Counted from the first letter of the stretch, positions 55,342 through 64,000 are shown. The stretch is 64,000 nt of DNA from Maridesulfovibrio bastinii DSM 16055 (GCF_000429985.1 NZ_AUCX01000008.1:124001-188000), one strand, 5' to 3'. Made by a program: numbers and translations. The notes: generated by a model not told the origin, from the sequence alone.

Positions 55342-56247
55342 CTAATTATCAAGATCATGCAGATTGAAATTGACAACTATTTTTTTGATTGAATTTCCGG
55401 GAGGTTCAGGCAGGACCTCGGTATCTTTTAAAGCACTGAGCACAGAATCATCAAAGTCAGCATTTCCGGAAGACTTAACAATTCTCACCCCGGTAATAGT
55501 GCCATCAGATTTAAGAGCGATTTCCACAGCAGCAGTCATTTCCTGCTGATGACCGCCAAAAACGGGAAAACGCCAGTTTTTCTTAACTTCCTGCCGAACA
55601 ATCTGACCATATACCTGAACCAGACCTGTGGCAGAGGCTGTCCCATCTCCTTCAATTTGAGCAGCATTAGCCTGAGCTTCTGAACGAAGTCCAGCAAGTT
55701 CCCGGGCAACTGCGGCCCTTTCAGCCTTTTCTTTTTTATCAACTTCTTTTCTAAGATCAGATAACGCTCCGGCAAGCAGATCCTCACCACTTGGTTCAGG
55801 CTTTTTGGCCGGTGCTGTTTTTTTAACCGGAGCTGGAGATTTCTTCTTCACAGGCTTCGGTTTTTTCTCAGGAGTCTTTTTCTTAGTCGTACTATGAGTT
55901 TCAACTTTTTTGGGAGAAATAGGCTTAGCTTTTGGCTTGGCTTTAGGTTTTGGTGGAACTTTTGGCGCAGGCTTTTGCGTGGGTTCAGCCTTAACTTTTG
56001 CCACAGGAGCTGCTGGCTGTTTCTTGGGAATACTTACAGCTTCGGGCTTGGAGACTTTTGCCGGAGCCGGAGCCGGAGCTTTTTTTACAACAGGAGCTTT
56101 AGGAGCCGGAGCAAGACTGACCAGATCAACCTTATATATAGGCTTATCAAGCGAAATTTTAGTAGGCGAAGAAACAGACCACGTTAAAGCCAGTGTTATA
56201 AGGCCAACGTGGAATAAAATGGAAAAAATAAAACCAATAATACGCAT
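55342..56247 (-). CDS. tolA: TolA/TonB family energy transducer
   Basis: A 301-aa protein. One N-terminal membrane helix (residues 4-24) is followed by a long Pro/Lys/Ala-rich periplasmic arm (about 45-155, PKPKAKPKAKPISPKK). A helical segment and a C-terminal TonB-like domain (VYGQIVRQEVKKNWRFP, VEIALKSDGTITGVRIVKSSGNADFDDSVLSALKD) follow. It transmits the inner-membrane proton-motive force from TolQR to TolB/Pal. Gene order makes TolA the best name, although the sequence fits TonB C-terminal domains equally well. Confidence 0.88.
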   Translation of the reverse strand: MRIIGFIFSILFHVGLITLALTWSVSSPTKISLDKPIYKVDLVSLAPAPKAPVVKKAPAPAPAKVSKPEAVSIPKKQPAAPVAKVKAEPTQKPAPKVPPKPKAKPKAKPISPKKVETHSTTKKKTPEKKPKPVKKKSPAPVKKTAPAKKPEPSGEDLLAGALSDLRKEVDKKEKAERAAVARELAGLRSEAQANAAQIEGDGTASATGLVQVYGQIVRQEVKKNWRFPVFGGHQQEMTAAVEIALKSDGTITGVRIVKSSGNADFDDSVLSALKDTEVLPEPPGNSIKKIVVNFNLHDLDN

Positions 56248-56300
56248 CAGGAAATCCGCCGTGTGAAAACCGGAGGAAAATAAAAACCAATCATTAACCC

Positions 56301-56723
56301 TTACCTTTTCCTGTCCGGCTTATCATCAGGTTCAGCCACTATGCCCAACTTTTCAATTCCGGCGGATTTAATTTCACCCATGACTTTAACAACATCCCCA
56401 TAGGGAACCTGCTTATCAGCCCGGAGAAAAAGCATTTTATGCTGCTTTTTAACCAGATTCACAAGATGGGATTCCAGTTCATTAAAAGCTACTTTATATT
56501 CATCAATAAAAATATCACCGTTACTGCTTATTGAGAGCACGAGATGGTCATCATCCTGCGGCAGAGAACGCACCGTTTTCGTCTGAGGAAGATCAACTTC
56601 AACACCCTGAGTCATAAGAGGAGCTGTAACCATAAAAATTATCAGCAAAACAAGCATGACATCAACAAACGGGGTCACGTTGATCTCGGCCAGCATACCC
56701 TGACCATGAGTTTTAAGAGCCAT
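56301..56723 (-). CDS. tolR: TolR/ExbD family biopolymer transport protein
   Basis: A 140-aa single-pass protein. The N terminus has INVTPFVDVMLVLLIIFMVTAPLM with the proton-carrying Asp in FVDVML near residue 20, then a periplasmic domain (GVEVDLPQTKT, FLRADKQVPYGDVVKVMGEIKSAGIEKLGIVAEP). It forms the ion channel with TolQ. GGAGAG precedes the ATG; the start is 3 bases after the tolQ stop. Confidence 0.94.
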   Translation of the reverse strand: MALKTHGQGMLAEINVTPFVDVMLVLLIIFMVTAPLMTQGVEVDLPQTKTVRSLPQDDDHLVLSISSNGDIFIDEYKVAFNELESHLVNLVKKQHKMLFLRADKQVPYGDVVKVMGEIKSAGIEKLGIVAEPDDKPDRKR

Positions 56724-56726
56724 AAA

Positions 56727-57485
56727 CTACTCTCCGGAGTCCCTGTCTGATTGAGCTGACTTTGGGTCCGCCCATGAAACTTCACGTTCAACACGGTTTA
56801 GAAAAGAACTGGCGAAGTTAACCATTTCAGTTTCAATGCCAGCCAGAACACCAAGGAAAAAGTTGTAGGCGATTGTAGCAGGGATAGCCACGGCAAGACC
56901 TATGGCTGTAGCAACAAGGGCTTCAGATATTCCCGGTGCAACAGCTGCAAGAGCTGCGGTTTTGGCCTGCCCGATGGAATGGAAAGAATGCATAATTCCC
57001 CAGACTGTACCAAAAAGTCCGATGAAAGGAGCTCCATTGGCACAGGTTGCAAGAAAAGAAAGGGATGAAGTGAGTCTCTTCATCTCCGAGCTTACTCTCT
57101 GCCGCAGAACCCTTCGTAAAGTATCCTTGATAAGTTTACGCCTGTGAGCTGGAGGAACGCTTGATTTTTCAAGTGAACGAAATTCTTTCACCGCGGAAGT
57201 ACCAATACGGTACAATGGAGAAGAACGATCACTGCTAATCTGTTGCAAACCGGAAGAAAGAGAATCAGCGTTCTCCATAATTCTGTTTCCACGCAAAACC
57301 ATTCTTCTGGCCCTGCCAAGCGATATCAGTTTGCCGAAAATTATAGTCCAGCTCCATAAAGACATCGCCACCAGCAGGCAGAGAATCCCTTTGACCACTA
57401 TAGTGGCAGATTCCAGCATTGCCAGAATATCACCTTGAGGCATTAAATCCATCACCTTAGCACGCACCTGTTGTTTTATGGACAC
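56727..57485 (-). CDS. tolQ: TolQ/ExbB family proton channel protein
   Basis: A 252-aa inner-membrane protein with three helices near residues 22-48, 148-170 and 190-215. The family signature FLATCANGAPFIGLFGTVWGIMHSF spans about 146-170, and GISEALVATAIGLAVAIPATIAYNFF about 185-210. GTG 57485 is preceded by AGGA; an ATG at codon 12 is an alternative. It starts the five-gene Tol-Pal cluster, 9 bases after the sirtuin gene. Confidence 0.94.
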   Translation of the reverse strand: MSIKQQVRAKVMDLMPQGDILAMLESATIVVKGILCLLVAMSLWSWTIIFGKLISLGRARRMVLRGNRIMENADSLSSGLQQISSDRSSPLYRIGTSAVKEFRSLEKSSVPPAHRRKLIKDTLRRVLRQRVSSEMKRLTSSLSFLATCANGAPFIGLFGTVWGIMHSFHSIGQAKTAALAAVAPGISEALVATAIGLAVAIPATIAYNFFLGVLAGIETEMVNFASSFLNRVEREVSWADPKSAQSDRDSGE

Positions 57486-57494
57486 AAGTCCTGA

Positions 57495-58250
57495 TTAAAA
57501 TTCTTTTCTCAAAAGTTCGTCTGCTATCAGCGGAAGAATATCTTCTGCCGGAGCATCAAAACTCAAATCACATATTGAAGAATAAGCGGAACCATTTTTA
57601 TTGATTTCAATCAATTTCCCACCATTCTTTTTAATCTGAGACGGTATCATATTAGCAGGAGCAACTTCACCGGAAGTACCAACAATAACTGCCAGATCAG
57701 CTCCACCAGAATAAAAATCGCCTTCTTTCATGGCTTGCTCGGGAATCCTTTCGCCGAAAAAAACAAGATCAGGTCTTATAAGACCTCCACAGCTTGTACA
57801 CCGCGGAGGTTCAAGCCCTTTACCTTTTCTCTTTGCGACATTGTAATGAAAGGGTTCACCACATTTCATGCAGTAGAAACTGCTGCAATTACCATGAAAT
57901 TCTATAACATTTGAAGAACCGGAACGCTGGTGCAGGTCATCTATATTCTGGGTTATAACCGCCTGTATATAACCGGAGCTCTCCATTTCAGCCAAAGCAA
58001 AATGAGCATTATTAGGCTCTGCTTTAACGACAAAAGCAGCTGTTTCATCCAGAAACTTCCAGACGGCTGCGGGATTTTTATGAAGAGCTTCTATTGATGC
58101 GACCTTCTGCGGGTCATATCTGGCCCAGAGGCCTCCCGGACTTCTAAAGTCCGGTATCCCGCTTGCAACAGAAATTCCGGCGCCTGTCAGAGCAACAGCA
58201 CAGGAAGCACTGCGTATCATAAATGCGGCTTCTTTGACTACTGAACTCAC
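57495..58250 (-). CDS. cobB: SIR2 family NAD-dependent protein deacylase
   Basis: A 251-aa sirtuin that removes acyl groups from protein lysines with NAD. Motifs in order: ALTGAGISVASGIPDFRSPGGLW at 19-41, TQNIDDLHQRSG near 100, the catalytic His in VIEFHGN near 118, a four-Cys zinc module (CMKCGEPF, CTSCGG) and VGTSGEVAPANMIPSQ near 190. GTG 58250 follows AGGAG at 8 bases. It is cotranscribed with the Tol genes downstream and the PHP gene upstream. Confidence 0.93.
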   Translation of the reverse strand: MSSVVKEAAFMIRSASCAVALTGAGISVASGIPDFRSPGGLWARYDPQKVASIEALHKNPAAVWKFLDETAAFVVKAEPNNAHFALAEMESSGYIQAVITQNIDDLHQRSGSSNVIEFHGNCSSFYCMKCGEPFHYNVAKRKGKGLEPPRCTSCGGLIRPDLVFFGERIPEQAMKEGDFYSGGADLAVIVGTSGEVAPANMIPSQIKKNGGKLIEINKNGSAYSSICDLSFDAPAEDILPLIADELLRKEF

Positions 58251-58273
58251 CGGAAAAACTCCTGACCTGCCTC

Positions 58274-58936
58274 TCAGCCTTTCTTACGATTCATCATTCT
58301 CTGAACAAGCTGGCGTGAATTCTGTTCAGCCTGCTCATATTCTTCAAAACTCATACCTGCTCCAAGAGCAACCTTGCGCCTCATATCCAGACCGATGAGA
58401 TCTCCCGGAGCATGTGCATCATTATTTATGACCAGCTTTGCGCCATACTTGCGAGCCAGTGAAACAACATGACCGTTGGTCAGGCTATGCCCTTTACGGG
58501 TTGTAATCTCAAGACAGATTCCCCGTCTGGCTGCAAGTTCGACTTCAACCTCTGAAATAAGGCCGGGATGGGCAAGAATATCCACTCCGGCTTCAATAGC
58601 TGCCAGATTTGTTCCTTCAGCGACAGGTTCAACGACTGTTTCACCATGCACAACAACGTGGTCCGCACCTTTTGCACGGGCGCGCTCAACAAGGTCGCCG
58701 ATAAGTCCCGGAGGAACATGGGTGAGTTCTACACCGCAAAACACATTTATATCAAAAAAATGCCCGTCATTTCTGGCAAAAGGCAGGATGTTGTTTAGAA
58801 TCAATTCAAGATTGCTGGAATCAGCATGATCAGAGATTCCAATGGCCTGATATCCGGCTACTCTGGCCCGTCTGACAAGTTCAGCCGGTATAAGCTCACC
58901 ATCGCTGAAAACCGTATGTGTATGAAGATCAATCAT
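58274..58936 (-). CDS. PHP domain metal-dependent phosphoesterase/histidinol phosphatase-like
   Basis: A 220-aa PHP-fold protein. The metal-binding motifs are MIDLHTHTVFSDGELIP at 1-17, ISDHADSSNL near 36, FCGVELTHVPPG near 60, ILAHPG near 121 and VINNDAHAPGDLI near 170. The substrate is unknown; relatives hydrolyse phosphate mono- or diesters. ATG 58936 gives the family N terminus directly; the frame extending to 59071 overlaps the next gene. It starts 7 bases after the nuclease-domain gene stop. Confidence 0.85.
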   Translation of the reverse strand: MIDLHTHTVFSDGELIPAELVRRARVAGYQAIGISDHADSSNLELILNNILPFARNDGHFFDINVFCGVELTHVPPGLIGDLVERARAKGADHVVVHGETVVEPVAEGTNLAAIEAGVDILAHPGLISEVEVELAARRGICLEITTRKGHSLTNGHVVSLARKYGAKLVINNDAHAPGDLIGLDMRRKVALGAGMSFEEYEQAEQNSRQLVQRMMNRKKG

Positions 58937-58943
58937 AAAAAAC

Positions 58944-59426
58944 CTACATTTTATATTTAAAATCGTCCGGAGAAAGATTTTCAAATTCTTCGGACCAGTC
59001 ATCACTTTTAGCAGCAGATTCGTCCTCAGGGTCATGCGTTCCAGCCTGTTCAAGGACTTCAGGTGAAACAAGCACAGGAGCCCCTGATCTCAAAGCAACT
59101 GCAACCGCATCAGAGGGACGCGAATCAAGTCGTTTAATCGTCTCTTTATGAGAAATCAGAATTTCTGAATAAAAAGTGCCTTGGTCAACTTTTAAAATCT
59201 CAACAGAAACAACCTCTCCATCCAGCATATGGATAGAATCGAGCAGAAGGTCATGGGTCATGGGTCTCGGGAATTCAACTTCATTAAGGACAAGTGAAAT
59301 AGACATGGCTTCCATAGCTCCTATCCATATAGGTAGCATAATTCCTGATTTATCATCCTTTAGTACAAGGATCGGAGATTCGGAATCTTTATCTACTGCC
59401 AGTCCGTACACCTGCATTTCTACCAT
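58944..59426 (-). CDS. bifunctional nuclease (BFN/DUF151) domain protein
   Basis: A 160-aa protein of the BFN/DUF151 family. MQVYGLAVDKDSESPILVLKDDKSGIMLPIWIGAMEA at the N terminus, PRPMTHDLL near 53 and RLDSRPSDAVAVALRSGAPVLVSPEVLE near 100 match it closely. Plant relatives cut DNA and RNA, and bacterial ones have no settled function. Its ATG overlaps the miaB stop (ATGGTAG), a sign of translational coupling. Confidence 0.88.
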   Translation of the reverse strand: MVEMQVYGLAVDKDSESPILVLKDDKSGIMLPIWIGAMEAMSISLVLNEVEFPRPMTHDLLLDSIHMLDGEVVSVEILKVDQGTFYSEILISHKETIKRLDSRPSDAVAVALRSGAPVLVSPEVLEQAGTHDPEDESAAKSDDWSEEFENLSPDDFKYKM

Positions 59427-60796
59427 GGATTTCCAACCTTCTTCCCGAAAAGGGAATGATTCTTGGCCTCGGTAATAAGCACCTTAAGCAGTTTTCCTCC
59501 AAGAGAATCATCATCTGTGATTCCTGAAAGAGGAACATTCACAACTCTTCCCCATGGATCTTTGCCGCGCCAGTGGATATCTCCTTCCCCCTGCTTGCGG
59601 CTGGGACGCTCAAGAAGAATTTCAGTCTCACGGCCGACACATCTTTCTAGAGATTCTCTAGTAATATGGTTTTGCCTTTCCTGCAAGCGGGTAAGCCGTT
59701 TTTGTGCAATATCGTCACTTACTTTAGGTTTAAATTTTACCGCTGCAACACCGGGTCGATCTGAATATTTAAAAGAAAAACTGCTTTCAAAACGAACTTT
59801 TTCAAGCATTTCCATCGTATCTTCAAAATCCTCATCAGTTTCACCGGGGAAACCGACAATGATGTCTGTACTTAAAGAAATTTCGGGACACGCAGCTTTA
59901 AGCCCGTCGACAATTTCAAGATATCTCTTACGGTCGTATTTACGCCCCATCCTTTTAAGTACGGAATCTGATCCGGACTGCATGGGCAGATGCAGCTGAG
60001 GACAAAGATTAGGAAGCTCGCCAAAAGCGGTGATAACTTCAGGAGCAATATCTTTAGGATGTGAGGTGGTGAATCTGATTCTTTCAAGACCGGCTATTGC
60101 TGAGATTTTATAAAGAAGATCAGCAAAGCTCACCCCTGTCCCGCCGCTGTCCATACCAAAGCTGTTTACGTTCTGACCAAGCAGAGTAATTTCACGCACA
60201 CCGGATTCTACAAGGTTTCGGCATTCTTCAATTACCTGTTCGGGATCTCTGGATTTCTGACGTCCGCGAGTATAGGGAACTATGCAGTAGGTGCAGAAAT
60301 TATCGCAGCCCTGCATTATATTTACAAAGGCCTGCCCGGTGATTGTTCCGATTCCCGGAGGGACAAGGTCCTGATACGGGCTGGAATCTACTTTCTCACG
60401 TTCAGGATAATCCGTAAGAAAATCATTAAAGATTAATTTTTTGTTATGGTCCTCGGCCAGCTCTTCCAAAGCCTGTGGAGCTTTGGCAATGCCGTCACTG
60501 CCGAAAACGAGTCTGACAAAAGGAAATTTTTCAAAAAAACCATCTCCTATCTGCTGGGCGACGCAGCCACCGACAGCAACAAAAGACCCCGGTTTGGTGC
60601 AATAACCGCCAAGCCTTCCAAGGACACTGTAAACCTTTTGTTCAGGCTTCTCCCTGACACTGCATGTATTGACAACAAAGACTTCGGCTTCGGATTCTTC
60701 CACAGCTTCCCATCCCCGGCTTTCCATAGCTCTTATAAGCCAGTCGGAATCGTGGACATTCATCTGACAACCAAATGTGATTACATTAAATTTCAT
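59420..60796 (-). CDS. miaB: tRNA-2-methylthio-N6-dimethylallyladenosine synthase MiaB
   Basis: A 458-aa radical SAM methylthiotransferase that modifies A37 of tRNAs. The N-terminal UPF0004 domain has cysteines in FGCQMNVHDS (residue 8), NTCSVREKPEQK near 47 and GGCVAQQ near 81. The radical SAM cluster CDNFCTYCIVPYTRGRQKSR is near 160, and a TRAM domain ends the protein (about 380-440). ATG 60796 matches the family start; upstream in-frame ATGs add unrelated residues. It heads the operon miaB-BFN-PHP-sirtuin-tol. Confidence 0.95.
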   Translation of the reverse strand: MKFNVITFGCQMNVHDSDWLIRAMESRGWEAVEESEAEVFVVNTCSVREKPEQKVYSVLGRLGGYCTKPGSFVAVGGCVAQQIGDGFFEKFPFVRLVFGSDGIAKAPQALEELAEDHNKKLIFNDFLTDYPEREKVDSSPYQDLVPPGIGTITGQAFVNIMQGCDNFCTYCIVPYTRGRQKSRDPEQVIEECRNLVESGVREITLLGQNVNSFGMDSGGTGVSFADLLYKISAIAGLERIRFTTSHPKDIAPEVITAFGELPNLCPQLHLPMQSGSDSVLKRMGRKYDRKRYLEIVDGLKAACPEISLSTDIIVGFPGETDEDFEDTMEMLEKVRFESSFSFKYSDRPGVAAVKFKPKVSDDIAQKRLTRLQERQNHITRESLERCVGRETEILLERPSRKQGEGDIHWRGKDPWGRVVNVPLSGITDDDSLGGKLLKVLITEAKNHSLFGKKVGNPW

Positions 60797-60899
60797 GTGG
60801 CGGACATAACTCATTCGTAAATTGTGGTAAAGCAAATCAATACCGTCATGGTTGGATTTAAAAGGATCTAAAAGACTATTTTACAGCAGCTAAAGCAGC

Positions 60900-61370
60900 T
60901 TAACTTTCAGGACGTCCGTAATCTTCTTTCAAAATTTTCAACTTCCCGGAAATTCTAACAATGATAAAATGTGGCCAGGCAATAGCTTTTTTGTCCTGTG
61001 TTCTATAACACCAGCGAACTCTAGCCTCAACTTGATTGTCCACATTTTTAATATAAGTAATTCTAAATAAATTTAATTTAAAACCATCATCCTGAAGTTT
61101 GCTTATGGTATCAGGTAAATTATTACAAAATTCTTTATAACTCATACTCGAATTGGAACTTAAAAAAAACTGATGCAGATTTGAATCTTCTGTATATAAT
61201 TTTTTTATTCCTTTAAGATCTCTTGCATTATAAGCATCTTTATAATCATATAATAAATTATAGACCTGTTCTTCAGTCTGATCTTTAGTCTGATCATTTG
61301 AATCACTGAAAGCTGATGCAGGATACACAGTCAGAGCAATTAAAATTATCAGAAAAGCATAAAATTTCAT
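60900..61370 (-). CDS. exported NTF2-like (SnoaL/DUF4440-type) protein
   Basis: A 156-aa protein. Residues 1-21 form a signal peptide ending PASAF. The rest is an NTF2-like cone fold: EEQVYNLLYDYKDAYNARDLKGIKKLYTEDSNLHQFF near 33-70 and VDNQVEARVRWCYRTQDK near 111. It is a small periplasmic protein of unknown function, located upstream of miaB and downstream of the APS-kinase-like gene on the same strand. Confidence 0.75.
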   Translation of the reverse strand: MKFYAFLIILIALTVYPASAFSDSNDQTKDQTEEQVYNLLYDYKDAYNARDLKGIKKLYTEDSNLHQFFLSSNSSMSYKEFCNNLPDTISKLQDDGFKLNLFRITYIKNVDNQVEARVRWCYRTQDKKAIAWPHFIIVRISGKLKILKEDYGRPES

Positions 61371-61385
61371 AAGCAGCCTCCAGAT

Positions 61386-61994
61386 TCAGCATAGTCCGTT
61401 TATGTTACGCCATTTTTTCAAGCACTCATCAACATTATGCATAACATGGTCTGCATTAATACTATCTGTCAACACAATACATTCAGCAGCAGAATTTTTT
61501 TCAAAAGAAACATCAACCCCTATAACATCACCAAGTCCCTTAAACTGCCTGCCGGTCCTCTGTCTTTCGAGAGCTTTTTCATAAAGTCCGGCCATAACCA
61601 GCCCGGCCTCTCTTCCTGCTTCACGTTTCATGGCCATATCAACAGGACATTCCAAATAGACTTCCGCAAAATTTCTTATTTTCTTTCTTGCGTAATCACG
61701 CCATTTGCGGAGGTATGCAGAGCCATCCATTATAACGCACTGACCACTCTCAACCAGTTTAGCAGCGTCTTCGACAAAAAGTTTATAAGCAAGCTCCCTC
61801 TCTTCCGGAGTGTACTTTGGTTGAGCTATATATTTTTTGCGACGTTCATCCATGGAAAGGTAAAAAACCTCCAGACCGTCATTCTTCAATTTCTCAACAA
61901 GCTTCAAAGCCACGGTACTTTTCCCGCATCCCGGAAGCCCTGTTATCCATGCCGCCCACTTACGGTCAGCGCATATACTTTTCGATTCCGGCAT
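61386..61994 (-). CDS. APS-kinase-like P-loop kinase
   Basis: A 202-aa P-loop kinase resembling adenylylsulfate kinase CysC. Walker A is AAWITGLPGCGKSTVALKL near 15-33, then LSMDERRKKY with the DxxR-like acceptor region, and VIMDGSAYLRKWRDYAR near 88, which stands for the CysC motif FISPYRxxR. YLECPVDMAMKREAGREAGL follows. No sulfate assimilation genes are near, and a dissimilatory sulfate reducer would not need PAPS here unless for the sulfotransferase. It more likely phosphorylates another small molecule. ATG 61994 follows GAGGTG and lies inside the preceding gene (29-base overlap). Confidence 0.75.
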   Translation of the reverse strand: MPESKSICADRKWAAWITGLPGCGKSTVALKLVEKLKNDGLEVFYLSMDERRKKYIAQPKYTPEERELAYKLFVEDAAKLVESGQCVIMDGSAYLRKWRDYARKKIRNFAEVYLECPVDMAMKREAGREAGLVMAGLYEKALERQRTGRQFKGLGDVIGVDVSFEKNSAAECIVLTDSINADHVMHNVDECLKKWRNINGLC

Positions 61995-63051
61995 AATCAA
62001 ACACCTCATCTTCCAAAACGTTCACAACCAGATTAAGGAGAGCTTTTCTTACTTCGGCAGGATGATCCGGGTACCAGACAGGAGAGGCTATAACCAGCCC
62101 CCGGAAAACGATAAAGGGAGCCATAACTTCAAGAGCCTCCATGTCACCTGTGCGGCAGAAATATTCTTCCATGAAAGCCAGATATATTTTTTTAAAGTCA
62201 GGCGACAGTTCACTTTCACCGTAAAGACCAAACAAAAGGTAATTAACAGCCATTGTGCAGACATCCCCGGCAGCTTCACCCCATTCCCCGCGACTGCGAT
62301 CAAGAACACTGAAGCCATTTTTGCCACCTATGAGGACATTCCAGGGATGAAAATCTCCATGCACAGCGCAAAGCCTGTGAGAATAATACTTCATCAACTT
62401 CCAGCGCCAGTCTATGAGTCTTTTTTCAAGCCGCTTAAAATCACTGCATGAAAAAAAATCCCAGTCATCAGGAAACGCTTCATCCACAATACCCATAATG
62501 CATTCACTGCTGCCGAGAAGCTCCCTTATCCTTCTTTTATATAAATGGGGGTCATCTTTTTTTTCACTGTGGACTTCTGCCAGCCAGCCCGCCATCTCTT
62601 TTGCTGTTTCAAGATCTTTATCCGTAATTCCGGATTTCATGATACGGTCAAGATCATGAAAATAGTCGTACCCTTCAAGCTTTTCATTCATTATAAAAAA
62701 CTCTTCAGGTGAATTCATTGGCACCATCCGGCCTGCACGGTTGATATACCCAAGACCGACGGGTTTAACATGGCGTTTCATTCTAGCGGATGTTTCGTAT
62801 TGAAAAAGAAGGACAGAGGCCCTGTCCCAATAGAATTGATGGCCGAAATTATCGCCTTTCATTACAGAAAGCACGGCTTCATTTTTCTGCCCGTTTATTT
62901 CATAAACAACAAGAAGAGGCTTTCCGTATCCGAAACTTTTCATCCCCTGCTTATCAAGTGAACCTATTTCACCATAATCAACAAGTTTTGTTCCGGAACC
63001 GAAAGCCTCTTTCAGATATTCTTCAAGACGTTCAGGATTAATTTCGATCAT
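61966..63051 (-). CDS. aminoglycoside-phosphotransferase-family kinase
   Basis: A 361-aa eukaryotic-like kinase-fold protein of the APH family, which phosphorylates small hydroxyl compounds. The catalytic loop CAVHGDFHPWNVLIGG near 229 carries the HGDxxxxN residues; the metal-binding Asp follows in VLDRSRGEW (where DFD or DxD is usual) near 249. GGAGG sits 5 bases before ATG 63051. It overlaps the APS-kinase-like gene by 29 bases, so the two kinases likely act in one pathway, possibly sugar or lipid activation; substrates are unknown. Confidence 0.78.
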   Translation of the reverse strand: MIEINPERLEEYLKEAFGSGTKLVDYGEIGSLDKQGMKSFGYGKPLLVVYEINGQKNEAVLSVMKGDNFGHQFYWDRASVLLFQYETSARMKRHVKPVGLGYINRAGRMVPMNSPEEFFIMNEKLEGYDYFHDLDRIMKSGITDKDLETAKEMAGWLAEVHSEKKDDPHLYKRRIRELLGSSECIMGIVDEAFPDDWDFFSCSDFKRLEKRLIDWRWKLMKYYSHRLCAVHGDFHPWNVLIGGKNGFSVLDRSRGEWGEAAGDVCTMAVNYLLFGLYGESELSPDFKKIYLAFMEEYFCRTGDMEALEVMAPFIVFRGLVIASPVWYPDHPAEVRKALLNLVVNVLEDEVFDYAGIEKYMR

Positions 63052-63142
63052 TATATCCTCCGGCATAACCATGTTTTGGTTTAGTTCCGGGGAATAACGA
63101 TCATCGGATAAATCTACCCGAGATAATCGCAGGTATTTTTTC

Positions 63143-64000
63143 CTATTTTATTTCCCCGAAATTTTCCTTGTAGCGGGCCCAGAACTGATCTTCTGTGTAA
63201 CTGTGTTCCTGTGTTCCAAGCTGCTCAACACAATAAACAGATGAAATTGCGCCGATATAGGCTGAATTTACAACTGATTTGCCCATAACCAGACCTTTAA
63301 TGAGGCCTGCTCTGAAGGCATCACCGGCTCCGGTAGGGTCTTTAACTTCAGCAGCTTTGGCAGCCGGAACTTTTGTTTCACCGTTCTTATCTACCACAAC
63401 ACAACCGTGTTCGCCCAGTGTTGTTATAATATATTCGCAGTAATCAAGCAGCTCATCACGACTTTTACCTGTAGACTTCATTATCATCTCAAGTTCGTAG
63501 TCGTTAGTTACAAGAATCTTGCAGCCTTCAAGCATAGCAATCATCTCGTCACCGCTTAAAGCAGGAATATTCTGGCCGGGGTCAATTATGAAAGGAATTT
63601 TCTTCTCACGGTAAACATCAGGGAGATTCTTCATGTCATCAAGGTTACCGGGGGAAACTATCGCAAGAACGTTGCGGGGGTCCATGTGGGCAAAATTATA
63701 TTCGCAGGCATACTTCATCGCTCCGGGGTTGAATCCGGTTATCTGGTTATCAGCATTGTCTGTTGTAATGTATGCTCCTGCAGTAAACTCATCATCCACA
63801 ATTCTGATTCCGTTAAGCGGGATATCATGTCCCGTAAGCCATGATTCATAACCTTCAAAATCTTTACCGGCTGTTGCAAGAATAACAGGACGCTCACCAA
63901 GAAGAGCTACACTGTAACCGATATTTCCGGCTGTTCCTCCAAATCTTTCATCCAGTCCGTCAACCAGAAAGCAGACATTAAGGATGTGAATTTTCTCAGG
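63143..64000 (-). CDS. PfkB family carbohydrate/adenosine kinase (5' end beyond window)
   Basis: A partial gene: 285 codons are present and the frame runs open to the window edge. Ribokinase/PfkB signatures are GLDERFGGTAGNIGYSVALLG near the visible N terminus and the catalytic DPTGAGDAFRAGLIKG near 220 of the fragment, with Asp in GAGD as the general base. IVTNDYELEMI and TLGEHGCVVV are also typical. The substrate is a sugar or nucleoside such as adenosine; sequence alone does not decide. It is on the same strand as the APH-family kinase. Confidence 0.88.
   Translation of the reverse strand, partial: PEKIHILNVCFLVDGLDERFGGTAGNIGYSVALLGERPVILATAGKDFEGYESWLTGHDIPLNGIRIVDDEFTAGAYITTDNADNQITGFNPGAMKYACEYNFAHMDPRNVLAIVSPGNLDDMKNLPDVYREKKIPFIIDPGQNIPALSGDEMIAMLEGCKILVTNDYELEMIMKSTGKSRDELLDYCEYIITTLGEHGCVVVDKNGETKVPAAKAAEVKDPTGAGDAFRAGLIKGLVMGKSVVNSAYIGAISSVYCVEQLGTQEHSYTEDQFWARYKENFGEIK

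Noticed and set aside
55850-56110. Pro/Lys-rich low-complexity DNA as a repeat element.
   Set aside because: It encodes the periplasm-spanning arm of the TolA/TonB protein, which is expected to be repetitive.

Overview
The window reads as a chromosomal segment from a mesophilic, AT-leaning, Gram-negative sulfate reducer of the Desulfovibrio/Maridesulfovibrio type. This is an inference. It rests on a tetraheme class III cytochrome c3 with the CXXCH/CX4CH alternation, a hom gene followed by an apgM-type gene, a full Tol-Pal cluster, a small dicluster ferredoxin, a phage CII-like regulator and many two-component-free GGDEF proteins. No rRNA, tRNA, CRISPR array or intact insertion sequence was seen.

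Region 1 (1-17.5 kb) is mostly core metabolism: an AlaC-type aminotransferase, homoserine dehydrogenase, a phosphoglycerate-mutase-family enzyme that is probably the missing homoserine kinase, a YbgC-type thioesterase, an amidohydrolase and cytochrome c3. A five-gene minus-strand purine uptake/salvage operon follows (gpt, BMP-family binding protein, two permeases, double ATPase). Next are a degenerate GGDEF protein, an S9 peptidase lipoprotein, and a glucokinase plus flavin disulfide oxidoreductase pair.

Region 2 (17.5-30.5 kb) starts with motA/motB and maf and then becomes accessory. It holds small secreted proteins bounded by a 16-bp direct repeat, a GGDEF remnant, transglutaminase-like and sulfotransferase genes, a ZIP transporter, an orphan Nif11-type peptide, a ferredoxin, and a MarR-flavodoxin-metallohydrolase unit with two matching candidate operators. 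A large beta-roll protein built from exact 20-residue repeats closes it.

Region 3 (30.5-52.4 kb) is an accessory surface/glycan region. It contains glycosyltransferases, GNAT acetyltransferases, a FecR-TPR protein, a methyltransferase and an active-looking GGDEF protein. A divergent pair encodes a TPR-SGNH protein and an SGNH protein fused to a citrate-lyase-ligase-like nucleotidyltransferase. After it come a tightly packed five-gene operon of three lipoproteins and two exported CsgG/FlgT-like proteins (the best candidate for an undescribed system), a Bcr/CflA efflux pump and a CII-like regulator.

Region 4 (52.5-64 kb) is core again: pgpA, then on the minus strand tolQ-tolR-tolA/tonB-tolB-pal preceded by a sirtuin, a PHP phosphoesterase, a bifunctional-nuclease-domain protein and miaB. 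Last come an NTF2-like exported protein, an APS-kinase-like P-loop kinase overlapping an APH-type kinase, and a PfkB sugar/nucleoside kinase cut by the window edge.

All calls come from reading the sequence and recalled family motifs; no search or folding program was run.
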